DNA from: Urbifossiella limnaea
GTDB lineage: Bacteria; Planctomycetota; Planctomycetia; Gemmatales; Gemmataceae
Assembly (NCBI RefSeq): GCF_007747215.1
Contig: NZ_CP036273.1
Location: 5,006,322 to 5,070,321, forward strand
Length of the DNA stretch: 64,000 nucleotides
Direction: 5' to 3'
The first letter of the stretch is position 1. Each line of letters opens with the position of its first letter. This document shows, piece after piece, positions 57,076 to 64,000 of the stretch. The notes under the pieces were generated by a model. It was not told where the DNA came from and ran no database searches. It worked only from the letters and a program-made list of their open reading frames with translations. The position numbers were made by a program, and so were the translations under genes.

Positions 57076-57230
57076 GGGAGGAGTTCCGCGCGGTGGGTGC
57101 AGAACAGGGTACGCGGCGAGCAAGCCCCGGCGAGTCGACCGCCGTCTGGCGGCTGTCGGCTCGCCAGGGCGAACCGTGGCACCGTCTTTGCTCAGTTCCT
57201 GCCCGGCATCGTACCCGAGGATCAATCGCC

Positions 57231-57740
57231 ATGAAAGCGAAGGCGCCCGCCGGAAGCCTGTTCCCGACCCGTATCGACCTGTCGGGCGATGTCCGTCAGC
57301 AGGTCGTCGCCATGCTCAACCGCCAGCTCGCCACGCTGACGGACTTGTACACCCAGACCAAACACGCCCACTGGAACGTGAAGGGCGGCAACTTCTGGGG
57401 CCTGCACACGCTGTTCGACCAGCTCGCGGAAGGGCTGGAGGAACACATCGACGACACCGCCGAACGGCTGACCGCGCTCGGCGGAACGGCGAAGGGGACC
57501 GCTCGGATGGCGGCAGCGAACAGCCGGCTGGAGGAGTTCCCGGAGGGCGTCCATGCCGGGCTCGAAGTGGTGGGCGTGCTGGCCGACCGGTACGCGGCCG
57601 CCGGCAAGGAGGCCCGCACCGGCATCTCCCAGGCCGACGAGCACGGCGACGCTGACACCGCCGACTTGCTCACCGCCGTGTCCCGCTACCTGGACAAGTC
57701 GCTGTACTTCCTCGAGTCGCACCTCCAGGCTGGCGAGTAA
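57231..57740 (+). CDS. dps: Dps family DNA-binding ferritin-like protein
   Basis: 169 residues from the ATG at 57231. Contains the Dps ferroxidase pattern TQTKHAHWNVKGGNFWGLHTLFDQLAEGLEEHIDD, with His about 47, His 59, Asp 63 and further acids, and AERLTALGG. A basic N-terminus (MKAKAPAG) may bind DNA. Dps sequesters iron and protects DNA during starvation and oxidative stress. It diverges from cstA (155-base gap) and is followed 35 bases on by a hydrolase gene, probably in one transcript. Confidence 0.95.
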   Translation: MKAKAPAGSLFPTRIDLSGDVRQQVVAMLNRQLATLTDLYTQTKHAHWNVKGGNFWGLHTLFDQLAEGLEEHIDDTAERLTALGGTAKGTARMAAANSRLEEFPEGVHAGLEVVGVLADRYAAAGKEARTGISQADEHGDADTADLLTAVSRYLDKSLYFLESHLQAGE

Positions 57741-57774
57741 TAAACGGTCCTCCCCGACCACCCGAGAGAAGCTC

Positions 57775-58572
57775 ATGTCACTCGCCTACACCGACACCGC
57801 CGCCGGGCCGACGCTCGTGCTCCTCCACGCCTTCCCGCTGGACCGGCAAATGTGGCGGCCGCAGTTGGCGGCGCTGGCCGGCACCGCCCGCGTCATCGCC
57901 CCGGACCTGCCCGGCTTCGGCAAGTCGCCGCTCCCGCCCGAGGGGTGGACCGTTGATTCCGCCGCCGACGACGTAGCCGCCCTGCTCGACACCCTCGGCC
58001 AGAGCGGCCGCGTCGTCGTCGGCGGGCTGTCGATGGGCGGGTACGTGGCGATGGCGTTCGCCCGCCGCTACCCCGAGCGGCTCGCCGGCCTCATCCTGGC
58101 CGACACCCGCGCCGAACCCGACGACGACACCGCGAAAGCCAATCGCGAAAAGCTGATCGTCACCGCGAAGTCACAAGGGGCGGCACCGGTCGTGGACGCG
58201 ATGCTACCCAAGCTGCTGGGCGAGGAGACACGAGCAAAACGGCCCGGTGTGGCGGACGCGGTTCGTGCGATGGGGGCGAAGCAGGCCGGCGAGGGGGTGG
58301 CGGCGGCGCTGGCGGCACTGCGCGACCGGCCCGACGCAGGTCCCGGCCTCGACGGGTTGACGGCGCCGTTGCTGGTGCTCGTGGGGGAGCACGACGCGGT
58401 CACGCCGCCGACGCTGGCCGCGGCGATGGCCGGCCGTGTGTACGGTAGCGAGCTGGTGACGGTGTCGGGTGCGGGGCACCTGTCGAACCTCGAAAACCCG
58501 GACGAGTTCAACGCCGCGGTGGCCCGCTTCCTGGCCGAGCGGACCCCGGCAGTGAAGCCGGCGACGGCGTGA
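57775..58572 (+). CDS. Alpha/beta-fold hydrolase
   Basis: 265 residues. VLLHAFPLDRQMWRPQ, nucleophile elbow GLSMGGY (Ser about 86), VGEHDAVTPP with the acid and GAGHLSNLENPDEF with the His: a full triad of the RsbQ/haloperoxidase-type esterase group. No signal peptide. Substrate unknown. It lies 35 bases after dps, suggesting co-transcription. Confidence 0.9.
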   Translation: MSLAYTDTAAGPTLVLLHAFPLDRQMWRPQLAALAGTARVIAPDLPGFGKSPLPPEGWTVDSAADDVAALLDTLGQSGRVVVGGLSMGGYVAMAFARRYPERLAGLILADTRAEPDDDTAKANREKLIVTAKSQGAAPVVDAMLPKLLGEETRAKRPGVADAVRAMGAKQAGEGVAAALAALRDRPDAGPGLDGLTAPLLVLVGEHDAVTPPTLAAAMAGRVYGSELVTVSGAGHLSNLENPDEFNAAVARFLAERTPAVKPATA

Positions 58573-58625
58573 AACGGTCGCGGCGGGCCGACCCCGAGGG
58601 CGGTGGGTGGTACACGCCAGTCGGC

Positions 58626-59231
58626 TCACCCGGGGGTCTTACGGCCCCGACTTGCCATGCGGGAGCTCACCCACACGCCGATTGACCTGCCGCGATTCAC
58701 GAACAGCACGTACCCCATCACCGGCGCCGCGACGCAGCCGAGCCACACCAGCAGGTCCGTCGTCGGAAACTTCGCCGCCCCGCCCGCCTCGCGGAGCACC
58801 TCGACCGTCCCCTTCTGGGTGGCCAGCCCGCCGAGCAGCGCCCCGACCACCGCCAACAGCACGCCCACCGCACCATCGACAACCACGCGCAACCCGCGGC
58901 GGGCCGGCGCGGCTGGTGTCGGCATCTCGATGGGCGGCGGCTCCGAGTACGCTCGCGGGAACAGGTCGACGGAGTCCGCGGGGTCGGGAACGTCCTTCGC
59001 GACCGGGCCGCGAGTCCGCACGTCGTCCGACTCCGGGAACAGATCGACGGTGCCAGTCGGGTCCGGGAAAGAGTGCGCGGGCGGCGGCTCGGGGGTTGGT
59101 TCGGGCGTAGGTTCGGGCACGTCCAGCCGCGTGCCGCACCCCTTACACAGGAGCGGCATCCGGGCCAGCGCGTCCGGGAGGTGATACTCCCGGTCGCACG
59201 ACGTGCAGCGGAACCGGATCACGAACGACAC
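58626..59231 (-). CDS. Zinc-ribbon membrane protein
   Basis: 201 residues. N-terminal zinc ribbon (FRCTSCDREYHLPD and LLCKGCGTRLDVPE; four Cys), a Pro/Glu-rich stretch, two copies of a short motif (DPTGTVDLFPESD and DPADSVDLFPRAY), then two hydrophobic segments (GAVGVLLAVVGALLGGLAT and LLVWLGCVAAPVMGYVLFV) near the end. The layout, a cytoplasmic zinc ribbon plus membrane segments, recurs in planctomycetes. Function unknown. Confidence 0.78.
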   Translation of the reverse strand: MSFVIRFRCTSCDREYHLPDALARMPLLCKGCGTRLDVPEPTPEPTPEPPPAHSFPDPTGTVDLFPESDDVRTRGPVAKDVPDPADSVDLFPRAYSEPPPIEMPTPAAPARRGLRVVVDGAVGVLLAVVGALLGGLATQKGTVEVLREAGGAAKFPTTDLLVWLGCVAAPVMGYVLFVNRGRSIGVWVSSRMASRGRKTPG

Positions 59232-59535
59232 TCCGGCGGGCGTAACGCTGCGATGATAACCCGGCGCGGCCGGCCGGGGGAATCGGGCCTAACCCGTTAT
59301 CCGCGCCCCGGCGGCCGTCGAACCGGCACGACCAGCGGGACCGCGCCAGCCGGCACCGTGTGCAGCCAGTTAGTCCCCGGATCCGGGTGCTCGAGAGCAG
59401 GGGCCGCTCGCGGGGCGGAGATCCTAAGGCCGAAGCGTCTGACAGCCCGAGTCGGCGCGGCGCGGCCGCCCGCGGATTGGGTTCCGGTCGCCGACAGCGA
59501 CGTGGTACGATACCGCTACCGAAGGGAACCGGGCT
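59232..59535. other. 304-base gap, possible minus-strand remnant
   Basis: No complete gene seen. On the minus strand a frame open from about 59440 down to a TAA at 59297-59299 reads AVRRFGLRISAPRAAP, then LEHPDPGTNWLHTVPA and GAVPLVVPVRRPPGRG, a possible degraded C-terminus, but it has no start and the signal is weak. Promoter boxes for the following gene were not identified. The last bases (AAGGGAA) form its ribosome-binding site. Confidence 0.3.
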
Positions 59536-62286
59536 GTGCGCACCGCCACCGTCGTCGCTCTGCTCATCGCCGCCAGCGCCGCCGCGGACCCGCCGCGGGC
59601 CACGCCCGAGGAGCTCGTCGGCTTGCTGGGCGACCCGTCGTTCGCCGTCCGCGAAAAGGCCACCGCCGCGCTCTGGGCCGCCGGCAAAGACGCCGCCCCA
59701 GCCCTCCGCAAAGCCGCCGCCGACCCGCGGCCCGAAGTCGCCCGCCGCGCCCGCGGCGTCCTCGCCCGGTTCGAGTGGTTCGACTACCCGGACACCCCGC
59801 CCGACGTCCGCGCCGCCCTCCGGCGATTCCTCGACGCGACCGGCCGCGAACGACACGCCGCGTTCGCCGACCTCGTCGCCCTCAGCCCGAGCGGCCGCGC
59901 CGCCGGCCGGGCCGTCCTCGACAACGCCCTCGACCCCGCCGTCCGCGACCCGCTCGCCGCCTTCATACTCACGCACCTCCGCCGCGAGGTGCCCGCCCGA
60001 GTCGGCGCCGGCGACACCGCCACCGCGGCCGAGTTGGTCGCGCTCCACGCCACTCGCTCGGGCACGCCGGCCGGCGCCGCAGACTTCGCCGCATTTCACG
60101 TCCTGAGCGGTACTCTGCCCCAGGCCGTCGCCGACGCCGAAGCTGCCCCACCCTCCCCCGCCGCGGATCGTGTGCTGGCCCACCTGTACCGGGCCGCCCG
60201 CGCCTGGCCGAAGGCCCGTGCCGCTGCAAAGCGCGTGGACGAGGCCGACGCCGACCGTCGCTCCAAGCTCGGCCAGCCACCGCCGACGCTCGTCGAGACT
60301 CTGCTGGAAGAAGAGGGTGACTGGTCAGCGGCCCGCGACCTGCCGGCGTCGCGGCCGGCGAACCTACCCGAGGCGCTGCGGCTCACTTACCAGCGGCTCA
60401 CCGGAACGCCGGAGCAGTTCGACGCCGGCGTGAAGCAGGTGGCGGCGCTCGGTCAGGGGAGCGACGAGAACGTCCGCGACGCGGCCCACGCCCTGATGCT
60501 GAACCTCCGCGTGCCTGACGCCGAGGAACTTTTAGCGAGCCGGCGACAGAGCACGGGGCTGCTCGCAGAGGTGTACATCGCACGACTCCGCTACCGCGAC
60601 GCCCTGTGGAACACGTTCCCGGCCATCGAGCCGGCCAGCGCCTTTGGTCGCGTCGATACGGATCTGCGCCGCGGCCGCGTGCTCGCGCTCACCGGCGACC
60701 GGGCCGGCGCTACGAAGCTGTTCGCCGAGATCGCCAAGACGCTGACCGAACTGCCCGACCCCGTCGTCGGCGCCGACTGGGGCGACTTCAGCGCCGCGCG
60801 CCGCGGGCTGATCCGCTCCGAACTCCGCGCCGGCTTCCGCGAACTCGCATGCGAGCACGCCGGAGCCTTCCTCACCAGCGGCGGCGGGGCCGGGGCGTCG
60901 TTACCGGAAGCGCGCACCGAGTCGTTCTTCGACCTGCTGTTCGGGGCGGACGCCGACGCCGCCGAGGCGATCTTCCGCGCCCACCGGCCGGGGCAGCTCG
61001 CCGACGGCGGGCCGACCATGAAACTTGTCCGAGAACTGTTGCTCGGCACCGCCCCGCCGGCGGCCGTGGGCGCGGCGCTGGACGCGCTCGCCGGCGAGCC
61101 GCCGCCGCTGCCCGGCGGCTCGCCCTTCATCGGCGACGCCGGCTCGCAGCGGCGGCAGAGGCAGAGTCGGCTCACCGCGGCGGGCCTGGTCGCTCGGGCG
61201 GCCGGCAAGCACCCGGAGGCGGAGGCGGCGTTCGCGAAGGCGGCCGAGAGCGCGGCCGAAGACGCGGTCGCCGGCGGGGCACGGGCGTGGGTGTACGGTA
61301 CTTCCGACGCCTTCCGGCCGTGGGTCGAGTACGGCGACTACCTCGCCGACCGCGGCCGGTTCGTCGACGCCGCCGCCCGCTTCGAGGAGGGGTGGAAGAA
61401 GTTCCCCGACGCGCCGCTACTGCTGTTCCTGTCCGGGCAGGCGCTAATTAAGGCCGGCCGCGTCGACGAGGGGCGGCGGCGCGTCGAGCTGAGCCACTGG
61501 GTGCCGCTCGGCAACGAGCGCGTCCGGGGTCGGTTTCTCGAAGACCTGGTGAAGCGCGGCGAGGCGAAGGCCGCCGCCCGCGAGACGGACCTGCTCCTAC
61601 GGGCGTGCTGGAGCCGTGACTTCTACTTCGGCAACGTCATCAACCAGGCCGGCCGCGCGGCCGTGCTCAACAAGGACTGGGCGACCGCCGAGCGGTGCGT
61701 GCAGCGCGCCATCTTCGTGCTCCTGAAGACGCCCGACGTGAGCTACGTGGACCCCGCCGCATACCTGCACGTGCCGCACGACATGCTCCAGTACCGCGCC
61801 CGAGCCAAGCTCGCCGCCGGCGACGTTCCCGCGGCGATGGTGCTGGCGCGCCAATACCTCGACGTGACGCCCGGCTCCGTCGAGTTGTCGGCGGGGATGG
61901 TGCCCGAGTTGGAGCGTCGCGGCAACAACAAGGAAGCCGACGAGCTGTTCGACCGGGTGTGGGCGGCGCACCGCAAGGTGCTGGCCGACTTCCCGGCGAG
62001 CGCCTCATCGCGGAACGCGCTAGCAGCGCTGGGGGCGCACTGCCGGCGAGAACTGGACGCGGCGCGGACCTACGCGCGGGAGGCGGTCGCGTCCGACCCG
62101 AAGGCGGCCGGCTACCGCGAGACTCTGGCCGAGGTGCTGTTCCGCCGCGGCGAGCGGGCCGAAGCGGTGAAGCTGATGGAAGCACTGACGACAGAGTACC
62201 CGCGGAGCCGGCTGTACCGCCGGCAGCTGGCACGTTACCGCACCGGCGACCCGGCCGGCGACCTGCCCGATGCGGACGCCGACTGA
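59536..62286 (+). CDS. Large secreted HEAT/TPR-repeat protein
   Basis: 916 residues from a GTG at 59536. A signal peptide (MRTATVVALLIAASAAA) is followed by a HEAT-like segment (LLGDPSFAVREKATAALWAAGKDAAPALRKA) and then about 800 residues of paired helices with TPR character (AAAGLVARAAGKHPEAEAAFAKAAE, DAAARFEEGWKKFPDAPLLLF, RTYAREAVASDPKAAGYRETLAEVLFRRGERAEAVKLM). Probably an extracytoplasmic scaffold. Function unknown. The yidC gene follows 78 bases downstream on the same strand. Confidence 0.85.
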   Translation: MRTATVVALLIAASAAADPPRATPEELVGLLGDPSFAVREKATAALWAAGKDAAPALRKAAADPRPEVARRARGVLARFEWFDYPDTPPDVRAALRRFLDATGRERHAAFADLVALSPSGRAAGRAVLDNALDPAVRDPLAAFILTHLRREVPARVGAGDTATAAELVALHATRSGTPAGAADFAAFHVLSGTLPQAVADAEAAPPSPAADRVLAHLYRAARAWPKARAAAKRVDEADADRRSKLGQPPPTLVETLLEEEGDWSAARDLPASRPANLPEALRLTYQRLTGTPEQFDAGVKQVAALGQGSDENVRDAAHALMLNLRVPDAEELLASRRQSTGLLAEVYIARLRYRDALWNTFPAIEPASAFGRVDTDLRRGRVLALTGDRAGATKLFAEIAKTLTELPDPVVGADWGDFSAARRGLIRSELRAGFRELACEHAGAFLTSGGGAGASLPEARTESFFDLLFGADADAAEAIFRAHRPGQLADGGPTMKLVRELLLGTAPPAAVGAALDALAGEPPPLPGGSPFIGDAGSQRRQRQSRLTAAGLVARAAGKHPEAEAAFAKAAESAAEDAVAGGARAWVYGTSDAFRPWVEYGDYLADRGRFVDAAARFEEGWKKFPDAPLLLFLSGQALIKAGRVDEGRRRVELSHWVPLGNERVRGRFLEDLVKRGEAKAAARETDLLLRACWSRDFYFGNVINQAGRAAVLNKDWATAERCVQRAIFVLLKTPDVSYVDPAAYLHVPHDMLQYRARAKLAAGDVPAAMVLARQYLDVTPGSVELSAGMVPELERRGNNKEADELFDRVWAAHRKVLADFPASASSRNALAALGAHCRRELDAARTYAREAVASDPKAAGYRETLAEVLFRRGERAEAVKLMEALTTEYPRSRLYRRQLARYRTGDPAGDLPDADAD

Positions 62287-62364
62287 TCCGACAACAAATC
62301 CGCCGGGCGGGCGAATCGCTAGAATGCCCGCGAACGCGCCGCCGCCCGCCTCCCGACCGGACTC

Positions 62365-64000
62365 ATGCGCCAACACGCTCCCAACATCGCCGTGTTCGTC
62401 GTCCTCGCCGCCGCCGCCACAGGGCTGTGGTTGTACGCCGACAAGAACTGGATTCCCAAGCCCGACCCGGCCGCGAAGACCGACGAAAAAGCATCCCCCA
62501 GCGGCCCGCCGACGGCCGATGCCGTCACCGCCGTCGCCGGGGCCGGGATCGCAAACGCACCGCCGAAGGTGGCGCCGCCGGCTCCGAAGGCCGAGCCGAA
62601 GCCGCCCGCCGAGCCACCCACGCTGATCGCCCTCGGCGGCGACGGGTTCGCCAACCGCGTCGTCCTCACCACCCAGGGGGCCGGCGTCCAGCAGGTGATC
62701 CTCCCCGCGTTCGACGAGGCCGACCGCCTCGGCCACGAAGTGAAGGAGGACGGCAAGCCGGTGCCGCTCCACCTCATCCCCGGCGAGCGGCGCGTTCGCG
62801 ACGCGAAGCTGAAGACCGACTTCGTCGTCCCGCACCTTCAGCCCGGTCGCGTGACCGACCCCGAGCAGCTGAAGCGACTCGCCGAGCCGTCGTACACGCT
62901 GTTCCACTACGCCAGCGCCGACGACAGGTACCCCGACCCGCTCCTCGGCACCGTCAACTGGAAAGTCGTCCCTGAAGAGACGCGGGCGACCGCCGACCAG
63001 CATACGGTCGTGTTCGAGACCACGCTCGGCGAGCCGTTCTTCGTGCGGATCCGCAAGACGTACACACTCACCAGGACGGACTACCACGTCGGCCTCAAGC
63101 TCGAAATCAGCCGCACCGACAGCGGGGGCAAGAAGCCCCGGCCGTTCCGCTACCAGCTGTCCGGCCCGCGCGGGCTGCCGGTCGAGGGCGAGTGGTACAC
63201 CAGCACCACCCGCACCGCACTCGTCGGCTACGACAACCGCGGCCGGCCGCGCCGCCAGTACGAGGACGCGGCCTCCATCAACATCAAGCGCGGCGGCGAG
63301 GCGCTGCACAGCGGCAACGGCGAGAACATGTTCCACTACGCCGCCATCGCTACGCCGTATTTCGCCTCGGGGCTGGCCGTCGACCGCTCGGCCGACCCGA
63401 AGGCCAACCCGTGGGCCTACGTCCGCGCCACCAGCGAGCTGCCGGCGTTCCTCCCGTCGGAGGAGGAGTTGGCCAAGCTCGAGAAGGAGGCGAAGGCCGG
63501 CAACCCGGTCGCGGCCGTGGAGGTGGCCCGCCTCCGTGCCATGATCAACCGCCCGCTCCAGGAACTGGACGAGATCACCATCCGGTGCATGTCCGAGAGC
63601 CTCACACCGGAACCGGGGCAGCCGGTGGTCCACACCTACATCATCTACAACGGCCCGTCCAAGGTCCGGCTGCTGAACCTGCTCGCGAAAGACAACGCCG
63701 TCGATGCGGCGATCGTGGACCGCTACCTGAACGACTTCCAGCTCCGCACCATTACCGACTTCCAGTCGCCGACGGCGTTCGGCACGTTCGCCAACGCCAT
63801 CTACTGGACCGACATCGTCGTCACGTTCACGAACCTGATGCACACCGGACTGTGGGCCATCCACAAGGCCGTCGAGTGGATTCCCGGCGGCAGTTGGGGC
63901 TACAGCATCATCATCCTCACGGTCCTGGTCCGGCTGCTGCTGTTCCTCCCGAGCCGCAAGCAGACGGCGATGAACATGAAGATGGTGGAGGTGCAGAAGC
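62365..64000 (+). CDS. yidC: Membrane protein insertase YidC (N-terminal part, cut by window edge)
   Basis: 545 residues visible, no stop before the edge. One membrane segment at the start (IAVFVVLAAAATGLWLY), a Pro/Ala/Lys-rich stretch and a large periplasmic beta domain (LTTQGAGVQQVILPAFDEA, RIRKTYTLTRTDYHVGLKLE, YQLSGPRGLPVEGEWYTS, ENMFHYAAIATPYFASGL). It then enters the Oxa1-type core: WSYSII-like GGSWGYSIIILTVLVRLLLF and SRKQTAMNMKMVEVQK, the first core segment and its basic end. YidC inserts and folds inner-membrane proteins. The conserved C-terminal five-helix core lies mostly outside the window. Confidence 0.9.
   Translation, partial: MRQHAPNIAVFVVLAAAATGLWLYADKNWIPKPDPAAKTDEKASPSGPPTADAVTAVAGAGIANAPPKVAPPAPKAEPKPPAEPPTLIALGGDGFANRVVLTTQGAGVQQVILPAFDEADRLGHEVKEDGKPVPLHLIPGERRVRDAKLKTDFVVPHLQPGRVTDPEQLKRLAEPSYTLFHYASADDRYPDPLLGTVNWKVVPEETRATADQHTVVFETTLGEPFFVRIRKTYTLTRTDYHVGLKLEISRTDSGGKKPRPFRYQLSGPRGLPVEGEWYTSTTRTALVGYDNRGRPRRQYEDAASINIKRGGEALHSGNGENMFHYAAIATPYFASGLAVDRSADPKANPWAYVRATSELPAFLPSEEELAKLEKEAKAGNPVAAVEVARLRAMINRPLQELDEITIRCMSESLTPEPGQPVVHTYIIYNGPSKVRLLNLLAKDNAVDAAIVDRYLNDFQLRTITDFQSPTAFGTFANAIYWTDIVVTFTNLMHTGLWAIHKAVEWIPGGSWGYSIIILTVLVRLLLFLPSRKQTAMNMKMVEVQK

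Overview
The window is chromosomal DNA of very high GC content from a planctomycete, most likely the family Gemmataceae. This rests on gene content: a DUF1549/DUF1553 plus DUF1501 pair, a DUF1559 prepilin-like protein, a TIGR03009-type secreted protein, secreted WD40 proteins, a giant surface protein with the N-terminal LExLExRxxPA signature, and a short protein ending in the DALEDAGC...[13 protein letters not shown] motif that I associate with Gemmata. I see no rRNA, CRISPR array, insertion sequence or prophage. Coding is dense on both strands. Most very long opposite-strand reading frames are GC-bias shadows and were left out.

Layout. 1-4.6 kb: edge of a secreted protein, a lipoprotein, a YceH-like DUF480 protein, the AAA+ unfoldase ClpC and a Met tRNA of initiator type. 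4.8-15.2 kb: one gene for a surface protein of about 3435 residues, made of an N-terminal globular domain, He_PIG and some 22 Ig-like modules and a C-terminal FG-GAP propeller. 15.2-15.7 kb: two degraded coding remnants. 15.7-24.3 kb: UPF0178, two-gene hydrolase unit, DEAD-box RNA helicase, YjhG-type sugar-acid dehydratase coupled to a Gemmata-type protein, secreted aldose epimerase, Dabb protein. 24.3-30 kb: lipoate ligase-like protein, MoxR ATPase, a prolipoprotein diacylglyceryl transferase carrying a PDZ insertion, and three secreted or membrane proteins. 30-36.5 kb: FAD monooxygenase, MDR dehydrogenase, PDZ protein, and the two halves of the Tm-1 architecture (UPF0261 and a PEP-hydrolase-like TIM barrel) in divergent orientation. 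36.5-41.5 kb: DUF1549, general stress protein, DUF1501, DUF1559. 41.5-48.6 kb: HMA protein, LeuC/HacA-type hydro-lyase, tandem secreted WD40 paralogues, M20 amidohydrolase, DapL-like aminotransferase. 48.6-54.6 kb: Hanks-type kinase with TPR-like tail, soluble histidine kinase, hydrolase, TPR protein. 54.7-64 kb: CstA and Dps diverging, hydrolase, zinc-ribbon membrane protein, HEAT/TPR protein and the first part of YidC.

How the genes fit together. Several functions concern the cell envelope (Lgt, YidC, MoxR, lipoprotein, giant surface protein). A starvation and stress theme runs through ClpC, CstA/Dps and the general stress protein. Sugar catabolism is represented by the dehydratase and epimerase. 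DapL points to the diaminopimelate route for lysine and peptidoglycan.

A recurring non-coding feature is a set of long, perfect or near-perfect inverted repeats (arms of 25-35 bases) in the gaps between 17 and 25 kb, plus shorter terminator-like hairpins elsewhere. The most interesting items are the PDZ-interrupted Lgt, the split Tm-1 pair, the mosaic giant protein with a three-fold repeat of about 630 bases, the long palindromes, and the odd T-arm of the initiator tRNA.
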